Source: Myrica gale
Lineage: Eukaryota > Streptophyta > Magnoliopsida > Fagales > Myricaceae
Reading direction: 5' to 3'
DNA: 64,000 nucleotides
Assembly (NCBI GenBank): GCA_963930655.1
Contig: OZ005620.1
Span: 15,877,001 to 15,941,000 of the forward strand
Both the position numbers and the translations under genes were made by a program. Of this stretch, positions 20,847-33,604 are shown piece by piece (the stretch's first letter is position 1; each line of letters starts with the position of its first letter). The notes under the pieces are model-generated. The model was not told where the DNA came from, ran no database searches, and worked only from the letters and a program-made list of their open reading frames with translations.

Positions 20847-23175
20847 TTTCGGCATTGAATTCAGTTTCCTTAAGTTCAGCCTTGCTACATTAATGTCGGC
20901 CATCTTCTCAACGGTCACTAGTGCCGGTATGAAAGATGGGGTTGGATGCTAAGGCGATTGCACTGACGTTAACACACCAAATAGTGGGAGGAGACAAAAC
21001 AGAAACCCACCTGAAGTAGCGTACGTAACCAGTCCAGTTCAACAGTAGTCACTAGTGCTTGGGATCGACATCTGCTTTGGCACTGGAAGTGAAAAATATA
21101 AATTGTTTCTTGACACTAATATATGAAGAACACGCTTGACTTCCTTCCAATGTGTAATGGTAGGAGTTTGTAGAAACTGACACAGCTGGTAAATAGAAAA
21201 GGAAATATTTGGCCATGACAACGCGCGCCCAGTATTAATGAAGAGCTATAACGATCGGATCATAAATGGAGAAATCACGTAGAGGGTTCATCATTCTTGG
21301 AAAGTCACGAGTCCACTGAGGTGGGATTTGTCAGTGGCTTGGCATACCATTTTGGCACAATGAAGAAGGTCAACAACGTACTTGAATTGAGATGTAGTCC
21401 ATATTCAACGGAGTGGTGCTGACGAGGTATTGGAAAGCCCGAGAAAAGTAGTCAAAAGTTCATCTGATCAGTGTCGGACGAAGCTTCGGAAAGCTTTAGA
21501 GAAGATGTCAGTTAGGGCACTGGAAGGCTCTAGAGAAGATGCTGAAAATGTCGGAATGATGTTGAATCGGCACAGATTCCCCAAAAAAATATAAACAAAA
21601 GTCGGTGATAATGTTGCCGAAATTGCCATTGGACTAGACTAGGCCTATACTAGAATTAGACCGGATGCGACTGAGCTTGAACCGAATTTTGGGCCTAAAC
21701 TTGGTGGAGCTAGGCCAACAAAAGTTTTACATGGACTAAGCAAACTGGGCATAAGAACGAAATGCCACTTCTAGTTGTGTTCCCTCCTACCATTTTTGGT
21801 TCGAAAAAATGATGATATTGCTCTTGTTCAATTGAAAGTTTTTCAATTCTAGAAGTCGTGAATTCGTGCAAATACCAACGAAAATTTTATGAGTTTGGAT
21901 GATTTTTGCACTCGACTATATAGTAATTTTGCTCCTTCTTGCGACCTATACTCATCATTGTTAAAGTCTAGCACGACGTGTATGATTTCTCTTATTCAAC
22001 ATGATTCTGAGTGTATGTTTACAAGAGATTAGGGATGGTGTATCAATACAATAATAAAGGACGCAAAGTTCAACAAATCAGAGCTCTTGGTAATGATGGT
22101 TCTCTAGTGAGTAGGGACTTATTGTAACACCCAAATAGGGTTGCCATCTCTAATTGGATGACAAATTGTTTGGACGGTCGAGTAAGGTTAAAATCTTACA
22201 AGATCAATTTGTCTCTAATTGGATGACAAATTGTTTGCATTTAACTATTTTGTAATTGGATGACATATTGTTTTTTTTTCTCCAGTAAGAAGGCTTAAGT
22301 CTAAGTCTGGGGCATTACTCAAAAAGTCATATATCTTTACAAGATCAGTTGACTTGCTGGCTTGGCTTCGAACGTCTCTTCATTATATACAAAAATTCAT
22401 TTATGTACATAAAAAGGAAACATCATCCAATTGAACTGTGGTCAATGTCATTTCCGGGTACAAACTAATTTTTTTCATTTTATGCCTGCGAAATATGAAG
22501 ATATCTTGGTATATATGCACCTTCTGAAATAGGATGATTAAATTCTGGAGCTGAACTGTGGAAGAAATAATTCCTATGACATGATTTGGACCGTCGAGTA
22601 AGGTTAAAATCTTAACATTATTGCAGTTTTGAAACAAGATACCTTAATGTGACGATCATGATAGTTTCCAAGTTTGGACAATTGTGTGACATTGGCCGCT
22701 TTGTTTAATTGGAGGTGCAAAGATGTGTATGTATCTCAAATTTGTATATCATAGGTTCTAAACCAACCACAATTTTTTCTATACCTTCAAAATAGCTGAT
22801 TTGACATGATATGTTGCTAATCCTTTTTTTTTCCTAAGATGATATGTTGCTAATCGATCATCCCTCTTCAACGTCCCTTGCGTATCTTGGAACTAACTGC
22901 ACACCCATTAATATATTAATTAACCCATGACAGAATCCAAAAGGTAATGTAAAAAACTGTTTTACATCTGTAGGACACCCAAAAGGCATTGCTTTAATTA
23001 ACATAAAGTCAACTGTAGGACAGCCAAAAATCATAAATCCTAGAAATCGCCTCTTAAGCGAAAATAATAAAGAAAGTTTTATCACTAGATTATTTGTAAT
23101 AATATCATAGCTAAATTATTTGTACCCCATGCAAGGTTACCCCAAGATAAGAAAGTTTTAACAGTGACAGCTGAG
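20847..23175 (+). repeat. Upstream module of unit 4
   Basis: Full-length upstream module colinear with 10514-11532 plus 660-1785. It includes a local duplication near 22150-22270 (TCTAATTGGATGACAAATTG twice). No gene is seen. Confidence 0.85.
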
Positions 23176-23658
23176 ATGGCAAGGGAATGTGCGTGTAAAA
23201 TTATGGTGGTGATGATTGTGCTGGTTATGCTCATTCTTATTGAAGCGCAAGCTCATGATCCAGCTGCCCCAGCAAAGGTACAACCGACAAGGTCGAAACG
23301 AAAGGACGAGACTACTTGGTCTTCATTTCCTATCCCGCATCGTCGTCATTCAGATGAATTTGATAATATTCAAAGCCCCATTTCAAGTTGTCTTGAAGGA
23401 AAAATTCGAGGTTGTCGACAAATTTGGCTACTTCACAAGTTTCGATATCCTATCTGTATCATAGACAGTTTCTTGAACTGCATCGTGATTCACCAGGTCA
23501 GCCTCAACGACCCAATGGTCCTGGACGTTGAATGGTGCTTCGAAGATTGCAAATTGAGAACGAGACTTAGGCATAGGGCATTTTCCTTTTGCTTGTTAGA
23601 TTGTTATGAAGAGCGTCTCAAACAACACTCAGATGTCGTTTACACATGGAATCCATGA
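23176..23658 (+). CDS. Small secreted cysteine-rich protein, copy D
   Basis: 160 codons from the ATG aligned with the other copies; the frame is also open for a few codons upstream, but no ATG lies there. Signal peptide as in A, pro-like segment with SKRK, and eight Cys at 72, 80, 94, 102, 121, 125, 139 and 143. Substitutions against A and C include QIWLLH, IIDSFLNC, RLRHRAFSF and YEERLKQ. Ends YTWNP. A Copia-like solo LTR has inserted 83 bases after the stop (23741), inside the possible 3' intron. This unit keeps the fullest downstream region, including the exon-like segment at 25514. Confidence 0.75.
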   Translation: MARECACKIMVVMIVLVMLILIEAQAHDPAAPAKVQPTRSKRKDETTWSSFPIPHRRHSDEFDNIQSPISSCLEGKIRGCRQIWLLHKFRYPICIIDSFLNCIVIHQVSLNDPMVLDVEWCFEDCKLRTRLRHRAFSFCLLDCYEERLKQHSDVVYTWNP

Positions 23659-23740
23659 CCTCCAATATTGATTTGGTAAGAGTTTCTAATTACTATCTCT
23701 TTAATCTATATATATATAGTGCCACAGATCATTGTCCAAC

Positions 23741-24038
23741 TGTATTAACCTAAATGATCAACAAACCACAGCTGTCCTTCCAGGTGTCCATCAAGCACTG
23801 ACTCGGCAGTACTCTGCCACCACTACACCTCACATTGTACGTCCTCCTGTGGAGAAGACGTAGGATGTAGCTTCTTTCGGTTATGATTTCGTACAGCCTT
23901 TTTATAACAACTTTGATTCCCTGGAGATCATCTTTATTGCTCGTTATTGTGTCTATATATACTTACTCCTGTTATTGTAAAGTTACAGAGAAGAAATATA
24001 CACAAAGCTTTTTAGCCTTTTCGTTCTTCTATCAAACA
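23741..24038. mobile_element. Solo LTR, Ty1/Copia-like (about 298 bp)
   Basis: Sequence present only in unit 4, splitting the downstream tag between ATTGTCCAAC and the following ATTGTAGGGTG. It begins TGTATTAACC, ends TATCAAACA, and holds CTATATATAC and TTGTAAAGTTACAGAG near its 3' part, all usual for small Copia LTRs. The 5-bp target duplication is not clear. Confidence 0.55.
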
Positions 24039-25513
24039 GTATTGTAGGGTGATCAAAATCACCTTGGGAACTGGAATTCCGGCTCCCGTAGGCTCACTCT
24101 GCCTTGAATCAGAGTCGGTACCGATACCCAATTTTGGGGAATCAGACTCGGAATTCCGACTGGGACATGCAGAAATTCTAGTTCCGCTTGGTTTTTTATT
24201 TCTTTTCAAAATTTAATTATCAAATTATATCTTTTTTTTTAGTTCTTAATATATAAGTGTTTGCCTTATATTCTGTATCAATTGAGACTTGTAATCATCA
24301 TAGTTCTGATGGTTGAGGTGCTGAAGTTCCTTAGTCATTGAAGAAAAATTTATTGGAGAAAATCTGTTGAAGAGAAGATTGGGAGTTTCGAGTAAACCGC
24401 TTGGTGCGGTTCAAATGGGTTATTTGAATTTCTTCAATTGGGTCTTGTAAGTTAATAAAGGTTTCTTGTATTCAAGGTCACCAATTGTAAATGTTGTTCT
24501 CCTAGTGGATTGGTTAACTGGCGTGGCGTCTGAAACGGTTAAAGGTTTAAATTTTGATTTCCACATTTGGGTAAGGGTTTGCTTTAATCTTTTAATTACC
24601 TATTCACCCCCTCTAGATATAGTTAGGGTCTAAAGTATGTCCCACAATTTTGATAATTAAACTGAAATACAGAAAATGAAAACCCAAGACCAAACAACAC
24701 TGTTTGGTCTAGGGCTCATTAACCCCAACTTCCAATAATTTCCCCCATACAGCTCATTTCCTCTCTCTCTCTGATTAATTGTTTTCTTTTTGTCCATGTC
24801 CTCTCTCGCTCTCAGCCTCCTCTCCTCTCTTTGGTTGCCTTGGCAGCGTAGACATTGGCTGAGCCCGAGACGCAGTGCCATTTTTCAGACTATGCCTCGT
24901 CGGACCTCAACCACGAATCATGATTCCCATCTCCCATTCTTATCCTATATATTTATTTTGATTATTTTTTGTTTTATTTTATTTATTTCTTTGTTTCGCA
25001 ATTTTACTAACAATTTTAATTTGTTGTTCTTTTAGGGTTTTGATTTGGGCCTAAAATTTGGGAATTTTATTAATATTTTCTAATGATCAACGGCGAATCT
25101 AATTTTTTCCGGATTGATTTGGGTTTCAAATCTTCAGTTTTTGTGACTGATTTGGTCCTTTAGATTTTGGATTTGATTGTTTTTCACCTAGTGTACGTAG
25201 TTATAACACATAAGGCTCGAAATTAATGGATTGGTTTTCTAATCTACGAGCATTTGAGCAGCATATTTCGGGACAAGATATATTCAGAGGTTACACTTTT
25301 GTTACACCTCTATTTTTTTAATCCAATTAATACATGATCAGAGCCACATAACTTCAATACTATGAACCTTGTTTTTGAGAAATGCGGTTTTCGAGCAACT
25401 TGCATCATTCTAGGATTTTTTTTTTACATTAATGTTACTTTCTGATCCCACAACCTCTTTTAATTAATTAGATTTTGAGCTGCATTTCACACATTTTGAT
25501 GCTATTCTTGTAG
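24039..25513 (+). other. Downstream region of unit 4, 5'-UTR-like stretch
   Basis: After the conserved tag (24040-24190), 24660-25400 looks like the leader of a plant gene: a CTCTCTCTCT tract (24763), a Met-started but unrecognised 80-codon frame from 24796, and T-rich sequence ending in TTTTAGGGTTTTGATTTGGG. The same stretch recurs, split by a Gypsy element, at 43400-43513 and 49414-50269. No protein homology is recognised. It may be a captured promoter/leader or a long intron of copy D. Confidence 0.4.
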
Positions 25514-25567
25514 ATCCAACCTGCCGCGGGAGATTTATCAGGACAGATGCATGCAAGCAAGAGCTGA
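25514..25567 (+). other. Exon-like terminal segment, copy 2
   Basis: Same acceptor (TTCTTGTAG), same 18-codon frame and same TGA as 2518-2571. It differs by one residue (Ser to Pro at position 3) and a silent change in the last codon. Confidence 0.35.
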
Positions 25568-25973
25568 ATCTGCTAGCAGTTTCTAGTTTATTTGTTTCAA
25601 AATACTCTTGTTTTAATTTGTTTTTTATGTAATAATTAATATATATATATATTTTAGATCCCCACATTGGCAGTCGAATTCTATGTAAGAATTATAATTC
25701 AGAATTAGATCGAATTAATGATACTAATTATGCATCATATATATGCACTACAACAAAACAAGTTTGGGTTCAGTAGTGCTTTAGAGAATAAGTGTTGAGA
25801 TGCACATTTTGAGCCAATTTAATTTTGGAAGCTAGTAGGACAGGTTTTCGTCAAAAATCGTAACACGTGAGTTTTATTCTACTAGTAGGTTGGGAATTTA
25901 TCCATGAGTTTACAATTCAATTTTGGAGACATTTTATTTGTCGGAAGCTAGTAGGAAGTTTTATGATCATCGT

Positions 25974-27100
25974 TGGGAATTGACGAAACTTAGCAACTAA
26001 GTCTTGGAAACATAGTCACTAAGCTTTGTAATTTCGACTCCCTTAGATGATGACACTTAATAGGGCTTGGAAGCACGAGAAATCAAGGTTTGGAAGCATG
26101 AGGAATCAAGGCTAGAAAGCACGACGAAGCAAGGCTAAACCTAGGGAGCTCAAAGTGTCAAACATCGGGTGAATTGGTAGTGATTCGCCATGGCTACCGA
26201 GGAGAATTTCGGTCATAGTCTTGCCCTGTAGCTGTGGTAGGTTGCTAGGTGTTGACGGGAGGAGAATGTAGCCTTTTCGCTCGCCAGAGCTAGCCTAGAT
26301 AGGCCGGACACATGTCGAAATGCAACCGGCCATGTTTTCCTAAAAATAGAGGTGATATTCGGTCATTGTAGAGTACACCTTCAATTAGTATTTTGTGAGT
26401 TAAATCTTAAGAGCAAGAGTGAAGTGAAGTGAGAGAAAGAGGAGGCAAGAAGTTAGAGAAGTTCAGCTACACAATAGGTAAAGTTTAGCTTGGTTATCTT
26501 TGATTTTGATTCAAAAGTTTTCAAGAAAATTGTGGTGAATCTCTTGTGTTTTCAAAATGATTCTTAGATCTATTATTGTTCTTCACGTTCTTCGTGTTCT
26601 TGATGAAGAACAAGCTCGTCTTTTTAAAATAGTATCATTTTTAAAGTTTGATTCATTGTTAAGTTGTTTTTCAAGTTTTGATCCGTTTATTTGTAAAATT
26701 TTTCACAAACTATGTTTTTCAAAGCTTCGAAATATTCTGGAAGTTCTTGGTTTATTTTAAAACTCTTTTTCATAATGATTTTATCAAAATATTTGTTCTT
26801 TCTACATGGAGGTTAATCGGGTTTTAATAGGGAAATGATCATTTTTTTAAATTGAGTATTTTGCTTTATTTCATCTTCCGTTATGTTATTGAATTAATCA
26901 ACGAGTTTCTTTAATTTCTTTTCTTGTTATCTGCTATTTGTTGTACTAACCATTGGCTTTAATGAGTCATTTGGACATACTCGTTATTTGTTGTATCTTC
27001 ATCAGATGTTTGAGTATTACCTAGGTGAATTTACTAAATAAATAAGTCACGGTCCTTTTGTTTTGGAGCTGAAGTTCTTTTGGGTGACTATGAACCTGGA
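25974..27100 (+). mobile_element. Truncated Gypsy LTR-like sequence, copy 2
   Basis: Paralogue of 3147-5017 with the same start, leader and acceptor-linked frame. That frame is stopped after 11 codons at about 27039. It breaks off at about 27100 in the middle of the frame, where unrelated sequence begins. Confidence 0.6.
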
Positions 27101-27649
27101 AAACTGAGGAAAGGGTGAGCTGGGCTGCCCTGTGGATCAGCCTCCAAAGCTCAAATTAGTTCTCTGTGAAAAATGCTGAGAAATAGAAAGAAGTAGTGAG
27201 TTTTCGTAAATTACCATTTTCTTGTAAGCTAAGGAGCCCCCTTTTATATAAATATCTTTTTCCACCTTGCCCACTGAATGAGCTGAATGGTTGTCGTTGG
27301 AATAGGTCTTCCTGCAGGCTGATGTGATTTTTTGCCAATGGTACATGGCCCTGTAAAGGAGAAGATCTTTGGAAATCTGCCCATGTACCCACTTTTGGGA
27401 TTTTTACCAACGGGTCTCATTTAAGAGTGTTAGGCCTCACCTGGGTTGGGTCTGCCAATTGGGCTGAAAAATCTTATCCATTAGTAGCCCCCCATTCTCT
27501 ATGGCTCGATCTGAAGAGGCCTGGAGAATGTTTCTAGCATGAGACTCACTTGGCTCTTGTGATTGACATATCATGAATGTCCCTTTTAAGCTTTCTTTGT
27601 CCTTAACATATTGAAAAGAGATACAGAAGTCCATTATTGCATGAGAGCT
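27101..27649 (-). other. Unassigned segment with reverse-strand promoter-like box
   Basis: Not present in the first copy of the block. On the reverse strand ATTTATATAAAAGGGGGCTC (27240-27259) looks like a TATA box followed by a leader, as in an LTR. 27470-27500 carries TAGCCCCCCATTCTC, similar to 6335-6349. Probably part of an unidentified retroelement. No gene is supported. Confidence 0.35.
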
Positions 27650-28640
27650 CGATAGGAGGCGTGAGGACCTATCTAGGACACAAGGGCTAGATAAGCGGCA
27701 CGAGGGCTAGATAAGCCGCACGAGGGCCTTTCCGGGACACGAGGGCTAGATAAGTTGTGCGATGGCTAAATAAGCGTCTCGAAGCCCAGGCACAGGAGCC
27801 TTTATGGGCACAAGGGCCTGATAAATGGAAGGAGAACCTGATAAGAGGCACAAGGGCCTGTCCGTGGCGCGAGGTCCTGATAAATGGCAAGAGTGACTAA
27901 TATATCATATAAGTGCTTATCCAGGGTGCGAAGGCCTAATAAATGGAATGGCCCCTGATATATGGCATGGAGGCTTGTCCAGGGCGCGAGAGCCTAATAA
28001 ATAGTCATATTTCTAAGGCACGAGGGCCCCGCATTTTTTCTTTCCAGGGCGCGAGGGCCCAATAAGTAGCATGAAGGTCTGATAAGTGGCATGAGTGCTT
28101 ATTTCGTGACATCTATTCCTGTCCAGGGTGCAAAGACCAGATAAGTGGCATGAGTGCCTGATCTGTGGCATATGTGCTTTTATAGTGTGAAGACCTGATA
28201 TTTGTTCCTTCTTGGGCACGAGGGTCAAATAGGCATCTTTCATAATCCAGGGCACGAGGGCTCCTGCCAACTCATAAATTTGGGGCGCGAAGGCTCCTGC
28301 CAACGCATAAATCGAGGCCACGAAAGGTCCTACCAATCTTTAATCTACGGCCCGAGGGCTCTAGCATTTTCCTTTTTTTGGGCACAAGAGCCAAATAATC
28401 ATTTTTTAGGATTCGAGGGCCAAATAGTCATCTCTCACATTCCAGGGCATGAGGGCTCTTGCCATATCATATATCCAGGGAACGAAAGTTCCTGCAAATC
28501 ATTAATCCAGGCCCAAGGGCTCTGACCTTTTCCTTTTTTTTTGGCAGAAGGGCTAAATAATCATCTGTTACAATCCAGAGCACGAGTTCTTCTGTGAACC
28601 TTTAATCCAAGGCCAAAAGGCTCTTGTCTTTTCCTTTTTT
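27650..28640. repeat. Degenerate GGCACGAGGGCCTGATAAG minisatellite, long copy
   Basis: Roughly 1 kb of imperfect units. The left half uses GGCACGAGGGCCTGATAAGTG variants (27650-28200); the right half uses GGGCACGAGGGCTCCTGCCA variants (28210-28630), which match the short array at 5262-5590. Long open frames on both strands here come from the repeat periodicity. Confidence 0.8.
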
Positions 28641-30250
28641 TTAATCATGAAGGAATTACTTAAGAGTAAACATAATGTTCATTGATAGTACGTTTTAAAA
28701 GGCTCCACCTTTCTAGGATGGAGAATAGTTCTTCCTTGTATATCCTCAAAGTGAAGCTCTACTTGTGATACACCATTGAGGCTCTTTGTTGATGTGCATT
28801 TTTTGGAGGTTGAATAGGCATTCTCATCCTGAATTCTTTGCGATGATGTGTGTGGGTTAAGCCCCTGAGTGCGTGATCTGGGTAAGTACCTGAATCATGG
28901 CATAAGATGAAGCATAAAATATGTTGCATCAAGCAAGATAACTTATAACTTACAACATTTCACAGATTGAGTCATCTTTCGGTAGAGATTGTTTAACTAT
29001 ATAAGTTAAACTTACGAAGGACACGCATACTCCCCTGTTGCTGGGTGGTGTCCCTGGCTTCTCGAACTATTTTAAGGCTGTGTTACATTTGACCAGAATA
29101 GTCAGCTTGACTAGTCGCCAACATCTTAAGAAGTTCACAATTAGTGTAGAATGCATAAAATAAAAGAAGCACGTGTATGCTTTTCACTTTATCAAGTGCA
29201 AGTAAAGGCCTGGAAGCAAAAATTTTAACACGACCATTTAAAGGAGATATATGGATTACCTTGGCAATTGATATTTGAACTAATCAACATTAGAATTTGT
29301 ATAACTAGTGAAATCCATATAGTTAGAAAGGGACAGAAGCAAAGCTCTCTTTTCCTTCTTTATTTTTTTTATTCCTTTTCTTCTTTTCTCAATCTTTGTT
29401 TTTTGCTCGAGTCCTCCAAGATTTCTTTCAAGGTTGTAATTTTTCGCAAGTAGTAAGGCTCTGAAAATTGTGTACTTTGTTGCCTGCTGTAGTGAGCTAT
29501 TTTACACGCATTGGTCGAAAGAGCTAGGAGGCTCATAAACCTTTTGTTTTGCTCTTTTTGCCAAGAATATGAGCTTATAAATTCCAGTGGAAAGCATTTT
29601 GGAGTAATTAATTTCTCTCTTTGCAGTATCTCAACAGAGATATTATGAAGGAACCTGCACTGAGATATTGTGTACTCAAAGCAAATAGGGGGTTAGCTCA
29701 TGTTGTTCTGGCTGGAGAAATCTAACCCTTGGCTTATGAATAACCCTTTGGGACTGCAAATTCTTCCCTTGCTGTCCAGGAAAGATTGCAAATTTCCACA
29801 ATCCTAGAAATATTTTTGTTGGGCTTTGTGAGTTTGAAATTGCAAAAGGTATTGAACCGTTCAGCATATTACAACTGATTTTCAACTCTGTTTTTTGGAG
29901 GTAGGGTTCGTCCACTGTCCTCCATCTAGCTCCCCCCCCCATTCTGCCAAGCGAACTCATTGGTTGGGAGAATGTTATCAGCCCATACAAGGCCTCGTTC
30001 GGGCAATTTTCTTGGAGTAATGCTTCTAAAATTACCATGGCATCACTTCACAAATTTCATAAAAATTGAGCAAGTATAACAGAGTAGCAGGCAAAAGCAT
30101 TAATATAAAGTTTTCATTAGAAAGAGCAAGGTCAAGAATTTCTTCCTTTATGCTGTCATATATTGAGCTGGCTTAAGATATTCGAATCCCCTAGTATTTA
30201 CTAGCAATACAGATTTTCAATTTTGCTAACAAACTAGATAGGGAAAACAA
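28641..30250. other. Non-coding part of the duplicated block, copy 2
   Basis: Paralogous to 5591-6654 with an extra segment at about 28700-29200. No supported gene: frames on either strand are not preserved between the copies. Confidence 0.55.
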
Positions 30251-31737
30251 TTGATTAAAAGTTGTTGGAACGTGGTTGCAGTGGGTTCTCCTGCATTTCT
30301 CCTTTGTTTCCGCACCAAGCACACTAAGAAGGGCCTTCGAGAGTGGAATACCAGCCATTTTGGTTTGCTTCAAACTAATATTGCGCTGTTCAGACAATCT
30401 CCTGAGTGGGTTCAGTCTCAACCTCCTAATGATAATTGTCGTGTGGAGAAAAATCTGACCCTTGCTTTGAATGAGGAAATACGGAAAGAGGAGGATATGT
30501 GGTGTTTGAAATCTCGGGATCTTTGGTTGACTACTTGGGATTTAAATACCAAGTATTTTCATACCTCTACAATTATTCGTCGCAGGAGGAACTCTATTGA
30601 TTTTCTTAAAACTGAGGAAGGCTCTTGGATCTCTTCTCGTGAGGAGGTGGGTAATTACATTTCAAATTATTTTCGGCAGCTGTATCATTCTATTCAACCA
30701 GATGTTCCTCATGATTTGGAACGTTTAGTGTCTCTGGTTTTGTCTCCTTTGGAAAATGCAACCCTTTGTGCTATACCTTTAGCTAAGGTAATCCATTCTA
30801 CCTTACTTTCTTTGGGCTCATTTAAGGCCCCAGGGCTAGATGGTATGATTGTTATTTTCTATAAAAAAAAAAGATTTCGCATATTGTTGGGCGCGATGTG
30901 GTTAATATGGTGCAGTGCTTCTTTGGTTCTGTTTTTCTTTCTAGGGAGATTAACCACTGTCATGTGGTGCTTATTCCTAAAGGGGAGTTCCCCTTTCAAG
31001 TTTCACAGTTTAGGCCAATTAGCTTATGCAACGTGGTTTCAAAGCTTATTTCTAAACTATTGGCTAATAGGATGTGGCTTGTTATTGATAAGTTAATTTC
31101 GCTGCTTGAAGCGGCATTTGTTCGTGGGCATACCATCCATGAGAATTTTATTTTGGCCCACAAGATCTTCCAAGTGTTGAAAAAAAGAGAACGGGTAGAA
31201 AGATTATGGCAATTCGGGTTGACATTGTTAAAGCCTATGATCGCATGGAATGAAAATTATTCTTGTTTTGGTTTCGATCCCCGTTTTATTCGTTGGATTG
31301 AGCAATGTCTTACTACTGCATCTTGTTCTATTCTCTTGAATGATACTCCTTTTGGTCTTATCAAGCCTTCTTGAGGGTTGAGGCAAGGTGAACCCATGGC
31401 TCCTTTTCTCTTCATCATTGGCTCTGAAATTTTATCGAGAATTTTGATGCGTGTTGAGGCCGATAATCTCCTTCATGGTATCTGCATTGCCTGAGATGCT
31501 CCACCCATCACTCATCTTCTCTTCGCGAATGATCTTCTTTTGTTTACCAATGCTAATGTGAGTGAAGCTCACATGGTGATGCAATGCCTTTCGAAATATG
31601 CTCACTGGTCGGGACAACACCATAACGTGCGAAAATATAAGGTAGTTAAGTATTTCCTGTTGAAACCGAGACTGAAGCGATTGTCACCCAGGCAACAATA
31701 TAGGTTATACTTGGGTTTGAAAACCCCCATATATTGA
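30251..31737 (+). pseudogene. LINE (L1-type) reverse transcriptase remnant, copy 2
   Basis: Better preserved than the copy at 6655. A 281-codon frame (30251-31096) includes CLKSRDLWLTTWDLNTKYF, TIIRRRRNSIDFLKTEEGSW and SLGSFKAPGLDGM, the typical lead-in to L1-type reverse transcriptase. After a slip in an A-run at about 30862 the next frame gives FRPISLCNVVSKLISKLLAN and AAFVRGHTIHENFILAHKIF. A further slip gives MAIRVDIVKAYDRMEW, and finally THLLFANDLLLF, where the catalytic FADD has become FAND. Frameshifts, TGA at 31371-31373 and the lost Asp make it inactive. Endonuclease and 3' end are absent. Confidence 0.88.
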
Positions 31738-32862
31738 TCAAATTTTTTGGACTTATTAGGACGAGTTGTCTATTTCATCTAGGTTGGTTTGCTCAGTTGT
31801 CGACGGTTGATAGTTGTGGACCCAAAGAAACTAGCGAGCATGATGCAGGCAAGATCTGAGGTATTCAAATCATATGGTAAATTTTTTCAACAAAAAAACA
31901 AAGAACCTTTCTAGCCAAGTACATGAATGCAGTCACAAGCCAACAAAATTGGATCCCTAAGTCTTATACCGCTTTCGTAAGGCAGTTCAAGAGCTACCTA
32001 TGGCAACAATGGGAAGGAAAATTGATTAGTGTTATATCGAGTACGTACTCTATACGTACTCGATATAACACTAAGGCAGTTCAAGAGCTTTCGTAAGGCA
32101 GTACATATCGAGTACGTAACAATTCTAGAACCAAGAATTGGATTAGTGTTATATATATATCTTCTTAAAACTACCTATGGTAACAATGGGAAGGAAATTT
32201 GGTTTGTCAGAGGTGACAGAAAATAAAATAGTCTGGGATTTTGAAACTGCTTTCTATATTTCACTTGTATTATAAATGAAATGGTATACCTTAATTGTAT
32301 TAGTCGTATTGATAGAATACACAGACCTTTATTTTATAGGCTATAGGGACCCCTGATCAAAATTATACTGCAGTTATCCCTCCCATCAAGAATAAAATTA
32401 TATTTAAAATTTAACTATTCAAAACTATTAATTGATAGGAATAGAATTCAAAACACCCATGATTTAAATTCAAAACTTTCATACCCTAGATATGTGGGCC
32501 ACCTTAAGGAACATATTCAAAATATTATACAACCTCGAACTTGGTCCACGTAACACATAAATTACCAGATTGGGTGATTGACACCTTTGTATGGCCAATA
32601 CCATATTCATTCATACTAGTTTTGAAATACTCTTACTCAAATAAAGAATATTATGCACGAATCATGGCGGTAAGAAAATTATGATCGAATCCTTTCCTTC
32701 CATGTATCACATTCATAATACACAATAGAATATTATACAAGATTGTGAATGTGTAGTAATTCTAGTCTAAAAATGGTGAACTACATGGAGTTAGCCTTAT
32801 TGTCTTCTGTCAAATTTCTTTGTCTCGGTTTCAGCCTTTTCTTTCTCCTTGTTTGCCTCTTT
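31738..32862. other. Gene-free interval with a perfect hairpin
   Basis: Paralogous to 8152-9138. It differs by a local rearrangement at 31980-32110 that contains the hairpin annotated separately. No gene is seen. Confidence 0.6.
32026..32074. repeat. Perfect 22-bp inverted repeat, 5-base loop
   Basis: Arm TTAGTGTTATATCGAGTACG(TA) at 32026-32047, loop CTCTA, exact reverse complement at 32053-32074. The paralogous region at about 8395-8450 has only one arm. A direct repeat GGCAGTTCAAGAGCT occurs at 31981 and 32076. Confidence 0.95.
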
Positions 32863-33604
32863 CACTACAACAAATTTGATATTTAGCAGCGAGATTTTCA
32901 GCAATGAACTGCATTTCGTCGCTAAAAAACCCATTTCAACGATGAAAAGTTGAAATCGTCACAAAAACCATCGTTCGAACCAAACAACCCACTTCAAACA
33001 AACATTCTGTGACGACAGCTTACACTTCATCGCAAATAATACATTAAAAAATATATATAATTTTAATGAAAAAATTACATCGCCGCAAAAAAAAATAGTT
33101 CGAACCAATCCTCCTATTCGAACTAGTTTTACTTTTCGCAACGATATTGTCAGGTCATCATAGAACAGAGCCATAGGCAACGACTTGCCGTTGTTGCAAA
33201 CGTTTCATTCAAATTGGTCATATACATGTTCGAAGAAGGATGGCAAGAGCTGCCACATGTCATGTTTTGATTACGATAGAAAAGGGCGATGGAAGAAACA
33301 TCTCTTTGTCTGACTTTGTTCGAACTAGATAATCCAGTTCGACAACAATGTCAGTATGTGCCACGTGGTCATTTCTGGTTCGTCTTCCATGCCATGTGGT
33401 GATTTATTGTTGGTCGTCAATGAGGCATCGCTGACAAATTTGTCATAGAATTTAGAGTTAGATTTAGTAGCACCATCCTTTTAGCGACAGAAATAGATTG
33501 TTAGCGGCGAAAATGGGAATAATCTATGACGAAAAAATTCATCACTAGTTGAAAGTAAAATTTTAGCAACAAAATGTTGGTTTCGCTGCTAAAGATCATT
33601 TTTT
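32863..33604. mobile_element. Truncated CACTA-like element, copy 2
   Basis: Starts CACTACAACAAATTTGAT as at 9139 and keeps the GCGACGAA-type repeats. It is broken at about 33604 by a Copia LTR fragment, so the right end is missing. No transposase. Confidence 0.7.

Noticed and set aside
28013..28525. 107-codon frames on both strands at 28013-28336 and 28202-28525
   Set aside because: They are produced by the GGGCACGAGGGC minisatellite periodicity; no start context or conservation.
27650..28640. CRISPR-like array
   Set aside because: Repeats are imperfect, spacers are not unique or uniform, there are no cas genes, and the context is a plant nuclear genome.
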